Assembly: GCF_901411515.1 (NCBI RefSeq)
Contig: NZ_CABDUX010000002.1
Location: forward strand, 1,736,001-1,800,000
Reading direction: 5' to 3'
Length of the DNA stretch: 64,000 nt
From: Raoultibacter phocaeensis
GTDB taxonomy: Bacteria > Actinomycetota > Coriobacteriia > Coriobacteriales > Eggerthellaceae
Both the position numbers and the translations under genes were made by a program. Of the stretch, positions 19,955 to 28,996 are shown piece by piece (positions within the stretch are counted from its first letter, which is position 1; each line of letters starts with the position of its first letter). Below the pieces are notes generated by a model. The model worked only from the letters and a program-made list of their open reading frames with translations, ran no database searches and was not told where the DNA came from.

Positions 19955-20602
19955 TTACTCGCCTTCTTTCGCAAGGTAGATCGCTGTATCGGCCATGTCC
20001 GCAAGCTCCCGTTCGACAACGCCCACCACAACGGCCGCATCCTGTTCTTTCGCGGAACGGCGCAAAAGCTTCATGAGCCCCTCTGATTGGGACATCGTGA
20101 GCTGGTCTTCGACATCGTCAATCACGACCGCCTCCGGCTCGCCGACGAACGCGAGCGCTATTCCGAGCTGCGTGCTCTTTTCCGCCGTCAGATCCTTGAT
20201 GCGCACGTCGGAAACGTCGCCGATGTCCCAAGCGCGCAGATACGCCGCGATTTCCTCTCGTCTAGGCTTGCGCCCGAACAGCTCGAATTCGGCCTCGACC
20301 GCATAGGCGGCCGTCAGGCTGTCCTGCAAATCGTTCAACCCTGCAAAGATTCCGAGGCCCACCTTTCGTGCAACCTTCGACCGGTGGCGCGGCAGCTCGA
20401 TACCGCCGACCGTGAGCGCTCCGCCCGTCGGCTTCATGCGACCCGCGAGCGTTAGGAGAAGCGCCGTCTTGCCGCTTCCGTTGCGACCGCGCACGCACGC
20501 GAGCTCGCCGCGTCGCACTTCGAGGTCGACGCCTTGGTATGCGTAGCCTGCAAGCGTTTTGAGTTCGAGGCCGTGTGCCTCAATGTACGGTTGCGTCAGC
20601 AT
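19955..20602 (-). CDS. ABC-transporter ATPase-like protein with degenerate catalytic motifs
   Basis: 215 residues. Walker A is intact (GRNGSGKT, about 39-46). The ABC signature reads LTAEKSTQLGIALAF instead of LSGGQ. Walker B is VVIDDVED, with Asp where the catalytic Glu belongs. The switch His is not found (VVVGVVEREL). It therefore probably binds nucleotide but may hydrolyse it slowly or not at all. AAGGAG lies seven bases before the ATG. It is the first gene of the operon with the YhgE/Pip protein and TetR. Regulated by TATAAT/TTGCGC and a TetR-type operator just upstream. Confidence 0.85.
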   Translation of the reverse strand: MLTQPYIEAHGLELKTLAGYAYQGVDLEVRRGELACVRGRNGSGKTALLLTLAGRMKPTGGALTVGGIELPRHRSKVARKVGLGIFAGLNDLQDSLTAAYAVEAEFELFGRKPRREEIAAYLRAWDIGDVSDVRIKDLTAEKSTQLGIALAFVGEPEAVVIDDVEDQLTMSQSEGLMKLLRRSAKEQDAAVVVGVVERELADMADTAIYLAKEGE

Positions 20603-20618
20603 GCTTTGCTCCTTTTTG

Positions 20619-20632
20619 ACTGACTAGTCAGT
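20619..20632. promoter_or_regulatory. TetR-type operator ACTGACTAGTCAGT
   Basis: A perfect 14-bp palindrome lies between the promoter and the ribosome site of the ABC ATPase gene. TGACT/AGTCA half-sites are common for TetR regulators of YhgE/Pip and efflux operons. The operon's own TetR gene is the likely binder. Confidence 0.7.
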
Positions 20633-20646
20633 TTTAATTCTCAGGA

Positions 20647-20674
20647 ATTATACCACCGAGAAGATCCCGCGCAA
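20647..20674 (-). promoter_or_regulatory. Promoter of the ABC/Pip/tetR operon
   Basis: On the minus strand, a perfect -10 TATAAT (20647-20652) sits 16 bases from a -35-like TTGCGC (20669-20674). The start site would fall near 20640, placing the palindrome at about +8 to +21, where a bound repressor blocks transcription. Confidence 0.6.
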
Positions 20675-20800
20675 GCCCTGTTCCCCTTCTGTTGAAAAAG
20701 CTTCAACCAATACCTTCATTTGGAAACTCTGTGGGTCATATATGCGGATCGGTACTTTATACTGAGCAAGGGGTATAAGTTCATTCGTCGGAGGAAGCAC

Positions 20801-22597
20801 GTGAAACGGAGAAACCTGTTCGTCATCGCCGCCTGGTTTCTGGGAGCCATGCTTCTTCTGCTTCTCTTCTTCCAAATGCAAAGCTACGCGGGCATCATCA
20901 ACGATTCGGGCGTAGTAAGGGGCGGCACGCAGCGCGTGGCTAAAATGGAACTCGCAGGTGAGCGGGCCGATGAGACAATCGAGCGCGTCGAGTCGCTGCT
21001 TGAAAAGATCGAGGCGAACGAAGAAGGCCGCTTCATCAAAAGCCCCGCAACGCTCGACTTTCTCAATAAAGTGCATGCCACGCGAAACCAGTGGCACCTT
21101 ATGCTCGACGAGATCGCAGCCCTCCGCGAAAGCACAGGTTCACCCGAGCGCCTGCTCGAGCTGAGCGAGCGGCATTTCGAGCTCGCCGATGATATGGTGT
21201 TCGCCGCTCAAGTGCGCGCCGAGCAGGAATTCGCGGCATCGTTCTTCATCGGTCTCGTGCTCATCCTCGCCGTCACCACGCTCGTCTTGTTTCTCGAACG
21301 CAACGGCATGCGCCAAGAAAAGCGGGCCTATCACACCGATCTGCTCACGCACGGCAAAAATCTGACGGCGTTCGAGGAGGAAGCACGCGCCGTTTTGGAC
21401 AACGCCAAAGACGAACGCTACCTCATCGCCTACAGCAATATCTTCAACTTCCGACTCGTGAACGAATCATACGGCCACGAAACCGGCAATCGGTTCATCG
21501 TTTCAACGGGAAAGATCCTCGAAGACCATTGCGAACCGGGAGAAATCTGCGCCCACGCGAACGCCGACCACTTCGTTTTGCTCCTCAAGAACCGAAAGAA
21601 CCGCATGCGCGATCTCATCGACGAACTTCGCAAGCACCTCGACGAGCAGATCGGCTCCGCATTTCCCAACGTGCTTCGTCACGGCTTCGGGGTTTGCGAA
21701 GCAACAAAGGGCGCTTCGGTAGCCGAGGCCATCAGCAATGCGACGGCCGCGCTCAAGGAGGGGACGCTCGTCAAAGGCGTCGCTTGGTACGACAACGCCT
21801 TCAAAATCGAGGTCAACCGTCGCAACACCATCGTCAAGCATATGGCGCAGAGTCTATCGGACGGCGAGTTCAAGGTGTACTTCCAACCGCAGATCGATCT
21901 CGAGACCAACAGGATCGTCGGTGCCGAAGCGCTCTGCCGCTGGAACTCCGAAGCGCTCGGATTTTTGTCTCCCGACAGCTTCATTCCCCTGTTCGAGAAG
22001 AACGGGCGGATTGTCGATCTCGACTATTACATGCTCGAACGAGCATGCGAAGCGTATGCCTCCTACGAGAAGGCGGGGTGCGCGCCGAACACGTTTGCCG
22101 TGAACTTCTCGCGCAGCACGATCATCCAACGCGATTTTTCCGACCGCATCGCCCGCACGGTCGCCCGGTTCGGCATCGACCGCGGACGTCTCGAGATCGA
22201 AGTGACCGAGACGATTTTCTCGGTCGATGAGAACGCCGTCGTGCGCATCGTCGATTCGCTCGTGAACGCTGGCTTCCGCATTGCCATGGACGATTTCGGC
22301 ACCGGATATTCATCGCTGAGCCTATTGTACAAACTGCCGATCGACGTGCTTAAACTCGATCGCAGCTTCATTTCGCAGGAGCAGGCGACCGAGCGTGAGA
22401 TCAGAATCCTCCAAGGCGTGATCGATCTGGCGAACGACCTCGGCATGGCGACGGTATGCGAAGGCGTCGAAACCGCCGAGCAGGCGAAAGCGCTCAAAGG
22501 GCTCGGCTGCGCGATCGGCCAAGGCTACCTCTATGCACGTCCGATGCCCGCTGAGAAGTTCGAGGAGTTTCTCCGCTCGTGGAACTCCGGGGTATAG
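20801..22597 (+). CDS. Membrane GGDEF-EAL protein, probable c-di-GMP phosphodiesterase
   Basis: The GTG at 20801 was chosen because CGGAGGA lies seven bases upstream, giving 598 residues; the frame is open 27 codons further but without a site. Two transmembrane segments (about 7-27 and 148-166) bracket a sensor of about 115 residues. That sensor starts with a PilJ/NIT-like SGVVRGGTQRVAKME motif. The GGDEF domain is degenerate: the signature is NADHF (254-258), so cyclase activity is unlikely. The EAL domain looks intact (EALCRW at 376, the DDFGTGYSSL loop, DVLKLDRSF, CEGVETAEQA), so c-di-GMP hydrolysis is likely. It is monocistronic and ends in a strong hairpin. A -10-like TATACT is at 20758-20763. 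Confidence 0.9.
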   Translation: MKRRNLFVIAAWFLGAMLLLLLFFQMQSYAGIINDSGVVRGGTQRVAKMELAGERADETIERVESLLEKIEANEEGRFIKSPATLDFLNKVHATRNQWHLMLDEIAALRESTGSPERLLELSERHFELADDMVFAAQVRAEQEFAASFFIGLVLILAVTTLVLFLERNGMRQEKRAYHTDLLTHGKNLTAFEEEARAVLDNAKDERYLIAYSNIFNFRLVNESYGHETGNRFIVSTGKILEDHCEPGEICAHANADHFVLLLKNRKNRMRDLIDELRKHLDEQIGSAFPNVLRHGFGVCEATKGASVAEAISNATAALKEGTLVKGVAWYDNAFKIEVNRRNTIVKHMAQSLSDGEFKVYFQPQIDLETNRIVGAEALCRWNSEALGFLSPDSFIPLFEKNGRIVDLDYYMLERACEAYASYEKAGCAPNTFAVNFSRSTIIQRDFSDRIARTVARFGIDRGRLEIEVTETIFSVDENAVVRIVDSLVNAGFRIAMDDFGTGYSSLSLLYKLPIDVLKLDRSFISQEQATEREIRILQGVIDLANDLGMATVCEGVETAEQAKALKGLGCAIGQGYLYARPMPAEKFEEFLRSWNSGV

Positions 22598-22651
22598 CAC
22601 CCCGAGCACTCGTCGAGCCGAATGTCGATACCGCGCGAGTTCCCACAAACG

Positions 22652-22690
22652 AGACGGCACCTGGGTTTGGCTGCCCCGGGTGCCGTCTTG
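22652..22690. terminator. Terminator between the EAL gene and fixX
   Basis: AGACGGCACC (22652-22661) pairs with GGTGCCGTCT (22679-22688), and TT follows. It sits between two convergent genes and can serve both. Confidence 0.7.
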
Positions 22691-22712
22691 CATGCAGACA
22701 TTCGGAAAAAGC

Positions 22713-23006
22713 TTAGCCGAAGCGGTACGATACCCCCATGCCTGCCTGCGGATATTCCCATTTCTCAAGGATGGTCGAGCCGCAGAGCATCCTGCACGTG
22801 CCGCATTCGAGACACCCCGCGTAGTCGAAGCTCGTCTGCCCGTCGGCCTCGCGCTTGTAGAGCCCCGCAGGGCAGCACAGAATGAGCTTATCGAATTCGG
22901 CAGGGTCGGGATCGTCCTTCAAAACGATATGGGGCGTTGTCTCATCGACGTTGAATTTGTCGACGGCAAGCAATTCGTCAACGTTGACGGTAATCTCATC
23001 GATCAT
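22713..23006 (-). CDS. fixX: FixX-type ferredoxin
   Basis: 97 residues, the normal size for FixX. It carries a CCPAGLYK segment (about 44-51) and a CLECGTCRMLC cluster motif (about 65-75), the usual FixX cysteine set. FixX passes electrons with FixC between the Etf-like FixAB pair and a quinone or another carrier. It overlaps fixC by four bases (ATGA) and is the last gene of the nine-gene operon that starts at 32022. Confidence 0.93.
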   Translation of the reverse strand: MIDEITVNVDELLAVDKFNVDETTPHIVLKDDPDPAEFDKLILCCPAGLYKREADGQTSFDYAGCLECGTCRMLCGSTILEKWEYPQAGMGVSYRFG

Positions 23007-24289
23007 AGGGCACCCATCCCCTTCCGCACGTCCTTGAACATGTTCATCAAGCCGATGTTCTTAACCGGATCCATCACCTTGCGCTTCATAGGCTCAACGG
23101 GCCTTCCGTCCACGGTAAACATCGAACGCAGAATATCGGCGGCCATCTGAGGATACCCGTTGAAAATGCGCGTTGTCTGCTCCATGAACGATGGGAAATT
23201 CCGATAGGCCTTGAGGTCTTTCAGGATGAAGCTCTGCTCGAGCTTCGTGCGATACGCTGCAAGCTTGGCCGCCGACGTGTCGCCCGCATCGAGCGCCTCG
23301 ATGGCCGTTTTCGCCGCAAGCTCGCCCGCTGCAACCGCATAGTCCATGCCGCGCACCTGATATCCTAAGTTGATGCACAGCATGGCGGCATCGCCCGTAA
23401 GCAGGCAGCCGTCGCGATACAGCTCGGGTATCATGTCATAGCCGCCCTCGGGAATGAGGTGCCCGGAATACTCAACCGTCTTGCCGCCGCGCAGCACCGG
23501 AGCCACCATCGGATGCTTTTTAAAATCGTCAAGCATCTGGTACACCGGAGTCGATGAAGTGCACAGATCCGAAAGCGTCGCTACGAGCCCGATCGAGATT
23601 GACGTGCGGTTCGTATAGAGAAACCCGCCGCCCACGTGCCCGTGCGTAGCCGCACCCGCGAAAAGCCACGCGGCCCCTTCGCCCGGCATCGTCTGGAAGC
23701 GGTCGCTGATCGTCTCTTCGGGAAGCTCGATGACCTCTTTCGCGCTCACGGCGAGCTGATGGGCGGAAGGTCGCTTCGCGAGCTTCGCCTTCTCGGACAG
23801 AAGCGAGTTCACGCCGTCGGCCAGGATGGTCACTTCGGCGGTTATCTCGTCTTCGCCCGCCCGCACGCCGACGATGCGCTCGCCCTCCCACACAAGGTCT
23901 TCGACCGTGATGCCGAAGATGCACTCGGCACCGGCCTCTTCCGCCTTCGCAGCGAGCCAGCGGTCGAACGGCCCGCGCAGCACGGTATACGAACTCACCT
24001 CGGGTGCACCCAAGCGCTCAGAGCCGAATTCCACGGTCGTATTCTCGTCTTCGGTGAGAAGCGAGATCCGCTCGCGGATGACTTTGCGCTCAAGCGGGGC
24101 ATCCTCTTCGAAATCGGGGAATATCGGCCTGAGCGAGTGGGTGTATATACGCCCCCCTGTCATGTTCTTCGAGCCGGCGTCGCCGCCCCGCTCTATCATG
24201 AGCACGCTTTTTCCTTCGCGCGCCAAGACGCAAGCCGCCACCGAGCCGGCACATCCGGCTCCCACGACTATCGCATCGAAATCCGCCAT
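23003..24289 (-). CDS. fixC: FixC-type flavoprotein (Etf:quinone oxidoreductase family)
   Basis: 428 residues. The N-terminal FAD motif is FDAIVVGAGCAGSVAACVLA (about 4-23), followed by the GGDAGSKNMTGGRIY loop that is highly typical of FixC. The GDAAMLCINLGYQVRGMDYA segment is the second FAD contact. In the Fix complex FixC works with FixX to move electrons to or from FixAB; in diazotrophs it belongs to an electron-bifurcating complex. The four Fix subunits and a CaiA-like dehydrogenase in one operon suggest it drives acyl-CoA reduction here. Confidence 0.94.
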   Translation of the reverse strand: MADFDAIVVGAGCAGSVAACVLAREGKSVLMIERGGDAGSKNMTGGRIYTHSLRPIFPDFEEDAPLERKVIRERISLLTEDENTTVEFGSERLGAPEVSSYTVLRGPFDRWLAAKAEEAGAECIFGITVEDLVWEGERIVGVRAGEDEITAEVTILADGVNSLLSEKAKLAKRPSAHQLAVSAKEVIELPEETISDRFQTMPGEGAAWLFAGAATHGHVGGGFLYTNRTSISIGLVATLSDLCTSSTPVYQMLDDFKKHPMVAPVLRGGKTVEYSGHLIPEGGYDMIPELYRDGCLLTGDAAMLCINLGYQVRGMDYAVAAGELAAKTAIEALDAGDTSAAKLAAYRTKLEQSFILKDLKAYRNFPSFMEQTTRIFNGYPQMAADILRSMFTVDGRPVEPMKRKVMDPVKNIGLMNMFKDVRKGMGAL

Positions 24290-24302
24290 GGTTCATCCTT
24301 TC

Positions 24303-25841
24303 CTATACGAGGTTCTTAAGCTTCTCGAGCTGCTCTTTCGGGATCTTTCCCGAGGCGTTGCGCGCAAGTCCGTCCACAAATCGGACGATGCGCGGTTTCT
24401 TGTAGCCGCCGAGTTCGCACGCGCACCGCTGAGCGATGTCGGCCTCCGTCACATCAGAGCCCGGTGCGCGAACCGCAAACGCCGCAAGCGTCTCGCCCCA
24501 GTGCGCATCGGGAACCCCCATCACCACCGCATCCTCGATGCCGTCCATGCGCACGATGCACCGCGCGACTTCGAGCGGATAGACGTTCTCGCCGCCGGTG
24601 ATGACCATGTTGTCTTTGCGGTCGACAAGCGTGAGGAACCCGTCCTCGTCGAAGTGCCCGATGTCCCCCGTTCGGTACCATCCGTCGACGAAGACCTCGG
24701 CTGTGCGCTCCGGATCCCGAAAATACCCGCTCATGAGCGTATCCGATTTCACGAACACCTCGCCGCACTGTCCAACGGGAAGCGCCCGTCCGTCCTCGTC
24801 GACGATTTTGAGCTCCATACCCCGAACCGGCGTACCCGCTGTAGCGAGAAGCGCCGGATCAAGATGATGCTCGGGCAAGAGCATCGTAATCGCCGCCGTA
24901 GTCTCGGTCATCCCGTAGCCCTGCAGGTATCCGCAGGGAAGAGCTCGCTGGCACCGCATGAGCAGCTCCGGTGCCACCGGTTCCCCCCCGTAGATGATGA
25001 GCTTGAGATCGTTGAACGACATGCCGTTCTGCTCAACGAGTTCGGCGAGACCCCGCATGAGATACGGCACGAGCGCCGTGCGCGTCGCGCGGTATCGTAC
25101 GAGATCAGACGCGATATCGGCAGGTTTGTGGGATTCCGCTATCACAAGCTCGCCGCCGACCGCAAGCGTCGCGAGCGTCGAGACGAACGTAACGTGAAAC
25201 AGCGGAAGCTCGCACAGAAGGATGTCGTCGTGCGCAAAGCGCATCTCTGCGATATCGGTCTCAATACGGTGCATAAGCGCCCCATGGGACAAAAGTACCC
25301 CCTTGGGCATGCCCGTCGTGCCGCTCGTATAGAGCAGCAGCGCCGGATCGTCCGGTTCGGTATCGCACGTCTCGAGATAAGGTTTCGCCGAGTCAAGCAC
25401 CCCTTCGTAAGCAAGGGCGCCGAAGCGCTCCTTCGCTTCTCCCCCGTCTACGTCCACGAGTACCTTGACCGCAGATCGGCCACCGTCTCTCCCCCACGGC
25501 CCGAGCGCATCGAGCTGGTCGGCTGAAGCGAAAACCACCGTAGCCTCAGAGCGTTCGAGCAGCGTCGAGATCACCTGCGGCGAAAACCGCACGTTCAGCC
25601 GTGCGCACACTGCACCGATGCGCGCGCAGGCGAACAGCACTTCGATCGACGCGTTCGTGTTCGGACTCACGACCGACACGCAATCACCCTTCGACACGCC
25701 GAAGGAGGCCAAAGCGCCGGCGAGCGCATCAACCCGGCGCTTCAGCTCTGCATACGAATACGACCTGCCCGCAAAGCGCAGGGCGACCTTATCGGGGTAC
25801 GCCCGCGCCGACTCGTCAAGTATGCTGACGAGAGAGACCAT
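24303..25841 (-). CDS. Acyl-CoA synthetase, AMP-binding family (CaiC-like)
   Basis: 512 residues. The start is the ATG overlapping the previous stop as TGATG. The AMP-binding motif LLLYTSGTTGMPKGVLLSH is present at about 168-186. Further motifs are YGMTETTA, the GWYRTGDIGHFDEDGFLTLVDRKDNM hinge segment, and the C-terminal catalytic Lys in NASGKIPKEQL. It activates a carboxylic acid to its CoA thioester through an acyl-adenylate. Its place beside a CaiB-like transferase matches carnitine-type operons, where the ligase primes the CoA cycle. The acid is unknown. Confidence 0.92.
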   Translation of the reverse strand: MVSLVSILDESARAYPDKVALRFAGRSYSYAELKRRVDALAGALASFGVSKGDCVSVVSPNTNASIEVLFACARIGAVCARLNVRFSPQVISTLLERSEATVVFASADQLDALGPWGRDGGRSAVKVLVDVDGGEAKERFGALAYEGVLDSAKPYLETCDTEPDDPALLLYTSGTTGMPKGVLLSHGALMHRIETDIAEMRFAHDDILLCELPLFHVTFVSTLATLAVGGELVIAESHKPADIASDLVRYRATRTALVPYLMRGLAELVEQNGMSFNDLKLIIYGGEPVAPELLMRCQRALPCGYLQGYGMTETTAAITMLLPEHHLDPALLATAGTPVRGMELKIVDEDGRALPVGQCGEVFVKSDTLMSGYFRDPERTAEVFVDGWYRTGDIGHFDEDGFLTLVDRKDNMVITGGENVYPLEVARCIVRMDGIEDAVVMGVPDAHWGETLAAFAVRAPGSDVTEADIAQRCACELGGYKKPRIVRFVDGLARNASGKIPKEQLEKLKNLV

Positions 25842-27082
25842 CACAGCCCGCCGATGTAATCGCTCTTGCGGATGACCTTCTTCTCGTACAGCGCTTCGAT
25901 ATCCTCCGCGTCAAACCCGATCTCCTCGAGCACGTCGTCGTTGTCCATGCCCTGCGACGGGCAGCCGCGCCAGATTTGGGAGGGGTTGTTCTTAAACTGC
26001 GGCACCGAGGTGACACCCTTGACCGTTTTGCCGTCGACGGTATCCCATTCGACCCAGGTGTTGCGGGCGAGGTAGTGCGGATGGGCTTCCATCATCTCGT
26101 AGTTCATGACGACCGAGCACGGGATGCCGATCTTCGCCATGGCGTCGGCGAACTCGGCTGCGGTATGCTCGGCGCAGTACGCCTCGATCGCCCCGTCGAA
26201 CACCGGAGCTCCCGCGGTGTTGATGCCGACCGACGGAATGCCCTCCGGGAAAAGATCGCTTCCGTATTCGAGCCCGAAGAACTGAAGCGCCTTCTTCGTC
26301 GGACCCTGCCCTGCGGTGAAGAGGTACACGCCTTCGCCATCCTTGCATTCGTAATAGCCCGCGCCAGCCGAGATGTTATCGCGAGGCGCGCCGGCTCCGC
26401 GCTCTTCCTGTATGCCTTTCTCGAACCACTTGCCGAAGAGGCCGCCTTGGCAACGCACGGCCGCTTCGAACTGAGCGAGGTCGAAGCTGTCTCCCTTGCC
26501 CGTGCGCAGGGCGCCCACGTAGGCGGCGAGCGCCGATCCGTAGGCGAACAGACCCGCGTAATAGTCGGTCACAAACTTCTGGATCATGTAGGGCGGACCG
26601 TCTTTGTATCCGTTCAGGTACATGAGCCCCGAAAACGCGTTCACCGTGAAATCATAGCCGGGAAGGCTCACGTAGGCGGGATCACCCGTCGAGCCGTAGC
26701 CCGACATGTGGCCGATGACGAGCTTCGGGTTGTGTTCCCACAAAAGCTCGTCGGAGTAACCCCATTTCTCCCATTGGCCGCCGCGCGATGCCTCGATGAA
26801 AATGTCAGTGCTCTCGATGAGCTTCAAGAACACCTCGTGGCCCTCTTCAGATACGACGTCGAGCATGAGCGTACGCATGTTACGCCGCTCGTTCTGCACG
26901 CCCCATCCGTCCTGGGTCCACCGCAAAGGGTCGATGCCCTTAGGCGACTCGAGCCAGATCACATCGGCGCCTTGCTCGGCGAAGAGTTCGCCCGCGAACG
27001 GACCCGCTGTCGATACGGCAGATACGACAACCTTGACTCCCTGAAGGTTGCCGAACGCCGGAATATCTGCATGTTTTGCCAT
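25841..27082 (-). CDS. Class III CoA transferase, CaiB-like
   Basis: 413 residues from the ATG at 27082; a GTG two codons earlier is possible. The fold signature is clear: AGPFAGELFAEQGADVIWLESP near the N terminus, then SGYGSTGD, and the Asp-containing active-site region VTDYYAGLFAYGSALAAYVGALRTGKGDSFDLAQFE. The C-terminal stretch PQFKNNPSQIWRGCPSQGMDNDDVL is very close, from memory, to CaiB of E. coli. That enzyme swaps CoA between butyrobetaine-CoA and carnitine. Here it would recycle CoA from the reduced product to the incoming acid. The operon lacks a CaiD-like hydratase and CaiT, so carnitine is not proven. Confidence 0.9.
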   Translation of the reverse strand: MAKHADIPAFGNLQGVKVVVSAVSTAGPFAGELFAEQGADVIWLESPKGIDPLRWTQDGWGVQNERRNMRTLMLDVVSEEGHEVFLKLIESTDIFIEASRGGQWEKWGYSDELLWEHNPKLVIGHMSGYGSTGDPAYVSLPGYDFTVNAFSGLMYLNGYKDGPPYMIQKFVTDYYAGLFAYGSALAAYVGALRTGKGDSFDLAQFEAAVRCQGGLFGKWFEKGIQEERGAGAPRDNISAGAGYYECKDGEGVYLFTAGQGPTKKALQFFGLEYGSDLFPEGIPSVGINTAGAPVFDGAIEAYCAEHTAAEFADAMAKIGIPCSVVMNYEMMEAHPHYLARNTWVEWDTVDGKTVKGVTSVPQFKNNPSQIWRGCPSQGMDNDDVLEEIGFDAEDIEALYEKKVIRKSDYIGGL

Positions 27083-27115
27083 TGCCACCCATCCCTTACG
27101 TGTAAGAGTACTCGT

Positions 27116-28483
27116 TTACGCTCCGTACGTGTCGAAGAATTCAATAGCGCTGTTCGCTGCGAGCTCGGTTCCCACACCCGCTCCGCCCGCTTCCGCACCG
27201 ACGATGTAGAGGCCCTCGATCGGCGTCTTGATGGACGGACGGTCTTTGCCCGCCTGCCCTGCCTGCTGGGCGATGCCGATGCCCGCACCGTCTTCGCCCA
27301 TGATGCGCGCAGCATCGGCCGGGAACACCTTCTCGACGAACAGGGCATGCTCGCGCAAACCCGGGAAGCTTTCCTCGGCTATGTCGATGAGCGCTTCGAG
27401 GATCGCCGGGCAGTACTCGTCGGGAATGCCGGCGGGAACGGCCGTGGTCATCATGACGAGCTGCTTGCCCTCAGGCGCCACCGACGGATCGAACGCCGAA
27501 GGCACGACGATGAAGGAGTTGAGCTCCTCGGGAACCTCGCCTGCCATGAGCTTGTCGTTGTACTCCTTCACGGGAACCGACGAGAATCCCGAAAGCATCT
27601 TGATCTCGGGACTCAACACCGTATCGAGCGCGAAGCGTGCGATGATAGAAACGAACGAGATCTCGAGATCGGACACGTAATCGACGTAATCCCGTTCGAA
27701 ATGCTCGGGTCCCACAAGATCGATGACGGTTTCCTTGATGCCCGCGTTCGACACGATCATATCGGCGCAAAACGATTCGCCGTCAGCCTCGACACCCACA
27801 GCCCGGCCGCCTTCGACGATGACCTTGTCGACCGGTTTGCCGAAGTAGGTCTCGACGCCGTACTGCTCGAGACCTCCCATGTAGGCAGCGAGTATGGCTA
27901 CGCAGCCGCCCGAAGGATACCCCGATGCATGCGCTTCGGCCTCCCACTTGAGACAGCGGGCGAATTCGCCTGCGGACAGGCGGTACTCAGGAATGCAGCA
28001 GTAGATGAAGCCGATCTGGCTTACGCAGGCATGCACGAACGGATCGGTCGTGTAGGCGTTGAGGAATTCTTCGAGCGTTTGACCGTCGAAGGCGCTTGTC
28101 TCCTCATCGCTCATATTTTTCACGTCGGTGACCATCTTGATGACGGCCTCGAAATCCTCGTCGGCAACGCGGCCTTTGAGGTCTTGCGGAAACTTGAACT
28201 TCTCGCCTCCCGTAGACTGGATGGGACGCACTTTGGTGAACTCGATGTTCTGCTCGACGCCGCAGCGATCCAAGAGCTGGATGAGCGGTCCCTTCTCGCC
28301 GCGCGAGATGAGGTGCACGCCGAAATCGACGGTGAAATCATCGCGCTTCGACGAACCGATGCGGCCGCCGGGCTGCACACGTTTTTCGAAAAGGGCGACA
28401 CGCTTGCCGCTTTCGGCCAACAAGAGCGCCGAAGCGAGGCCGCCGACGCCCGCTCCGATTACGATCGCGTCATACTGTTTCAT
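27116..28483 (-). CDS. Phytoene-desaturase-like FAD/NAD(P)-binding oxidoreductase
   Basis: 455 residues from the ATG at 28483 (AAAGGAGA seven bases upstream). The N-terminal motif YDAIVIGAGVGGLASALLLAESGKRVALFEKR and a GGRIG segment match the CrtI/amine-oxidase superfamily. The C terminus has IEGLYIVGAEAGGAGVGTELAANSA, the second FAD-binding motif. CrtI homologues desaturate or saturate polyenes, but many bacterial members have other substrates. Carnitine-type operons normally lack such a gene. Here it sits between the thioesterase and CoA transferase genes, so it may modify the same substrate. Confidence 0.85.
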   Translation of the reverse strand: MKQYDAIVIGAGVGGLASALLLAESGKRVALFEKRVQPGGRIGSSKRDDFTVDFGVHLISRGEKGPLIQLLDRCGVEQNIEFTKVRPIQSTGGEKFKFPQDLKGRVADEDFEAVIKMVTDVKNMSDEETSAFDGQTLEEFLNAYTTDPFVHACVSQIGFIYCCIPEYRLSAGEFARCLKWEAEAHASGYPSGGCVAILAAYMGGLEQYGVETYFGKPVDKVIVEGGRAVGVEADGESFCADMIVSNAGIKETVIDLVGPEHFERDYVDYVSDLEISFVSIIARFALDTVLSPEIKMLSGFSSVPVKEYNDKLMAGEVPEELNSFIVVPSAFDPSVAPEGKQLVMMTTAVPAGIPDEYCPAILEALIDIAEESFPGLREHALFVEKVFPADAARIMGEDGAGIGIAQQAGQAGKDRPSIKTPIEGLYIVGAEAGGAGVGTELAANSAIEFFDTYGA

Positions 28484-28537
28484 GAGCGTTCTCCTTTTAC
28501 TCGGTGCGCACTGCGCACGCATGAGAATAGCGAGCGG

Positions 28538-28996
28538 TTATTTCTGTGCAGGAAGAGCGTAGTAGTTGAAGTCGAACTGCGCAACCTGTTCTCCGTCCAC
28601 ATCGCAGACGGGTACCGTAAGGAAGTAGTTGCCGCGCCCGCGCTCTTCGACTTCCTTGATCTTATCGGCCGCCTCTTCCTCGGTAAGCGCGATGTCGACC
28701 ACGAGGTCCTTCGTGCCCGGCTTGAGGAACTTGATGTCAACGCCCTTGAGGATGGGAACGTAGGTATCGGTGCCGTACGTAGCCATGAACAGCGTGCCGC
28801 CTGATATTTCGGCGAGCACGAACTCGCTGCCGGCGTACGCGATGCCCACGTGGTTCAAGTGACGCTCGGCCACGGGAAGCACGAGGCGCACGTGGCGCTC
28901 CTCGACAACCTCAGCTTGCAGATCCGCCATGTTCACATACGGCGTCGGCCCGTCGTTCACGCTTTTCGCCAATCCCTCGAAAAACTCCTGATCCAT
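28538..28996 (-). CDS. Hotdog-fold acyl-CoA thioesterase-like protein
   Basis: 152 residues. NHVGIAYAGSEFVLAEISGGTLFMA (about 47-71) fits the hotdog helix of PaaI/YbgC-type thioesterases, with N-HVG at the position of the usual HG/NH motif. A beta-rich second half follows (VDIKFLKPGTKDLVVDIAL). Proteins of this type hydrolyse CoA esters. In this operon it could release the reduced acid or clear dead-end CoA esters. GGAGGA lies before the ATG. Confidence 0.8.
   Translation of the reverse strand: MDQEFFEGLAKSVNDGPTPYVNMADLQAEVVEERHVRLVLPVAERHLNHVGIAYAGSEFVLAEISGGTLFMATYGTDTYVPILKGVDIKFLKPGTKDLVVDIALTEEEAADKIKEVEERGRGNYFLTVPVCDVDGEQVAQFDFNYYALPAQK

Noticed and set aside
25976-28804. Open plus-strand frame of over 900 codons opposite the CoA transferase, CrtI-like and thioesterase genes
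   Set aside because: It is antisense to three well-supported genes, Arg/His-rich, without a ribosome site or family signature. High GC leaves the antisense frame open.
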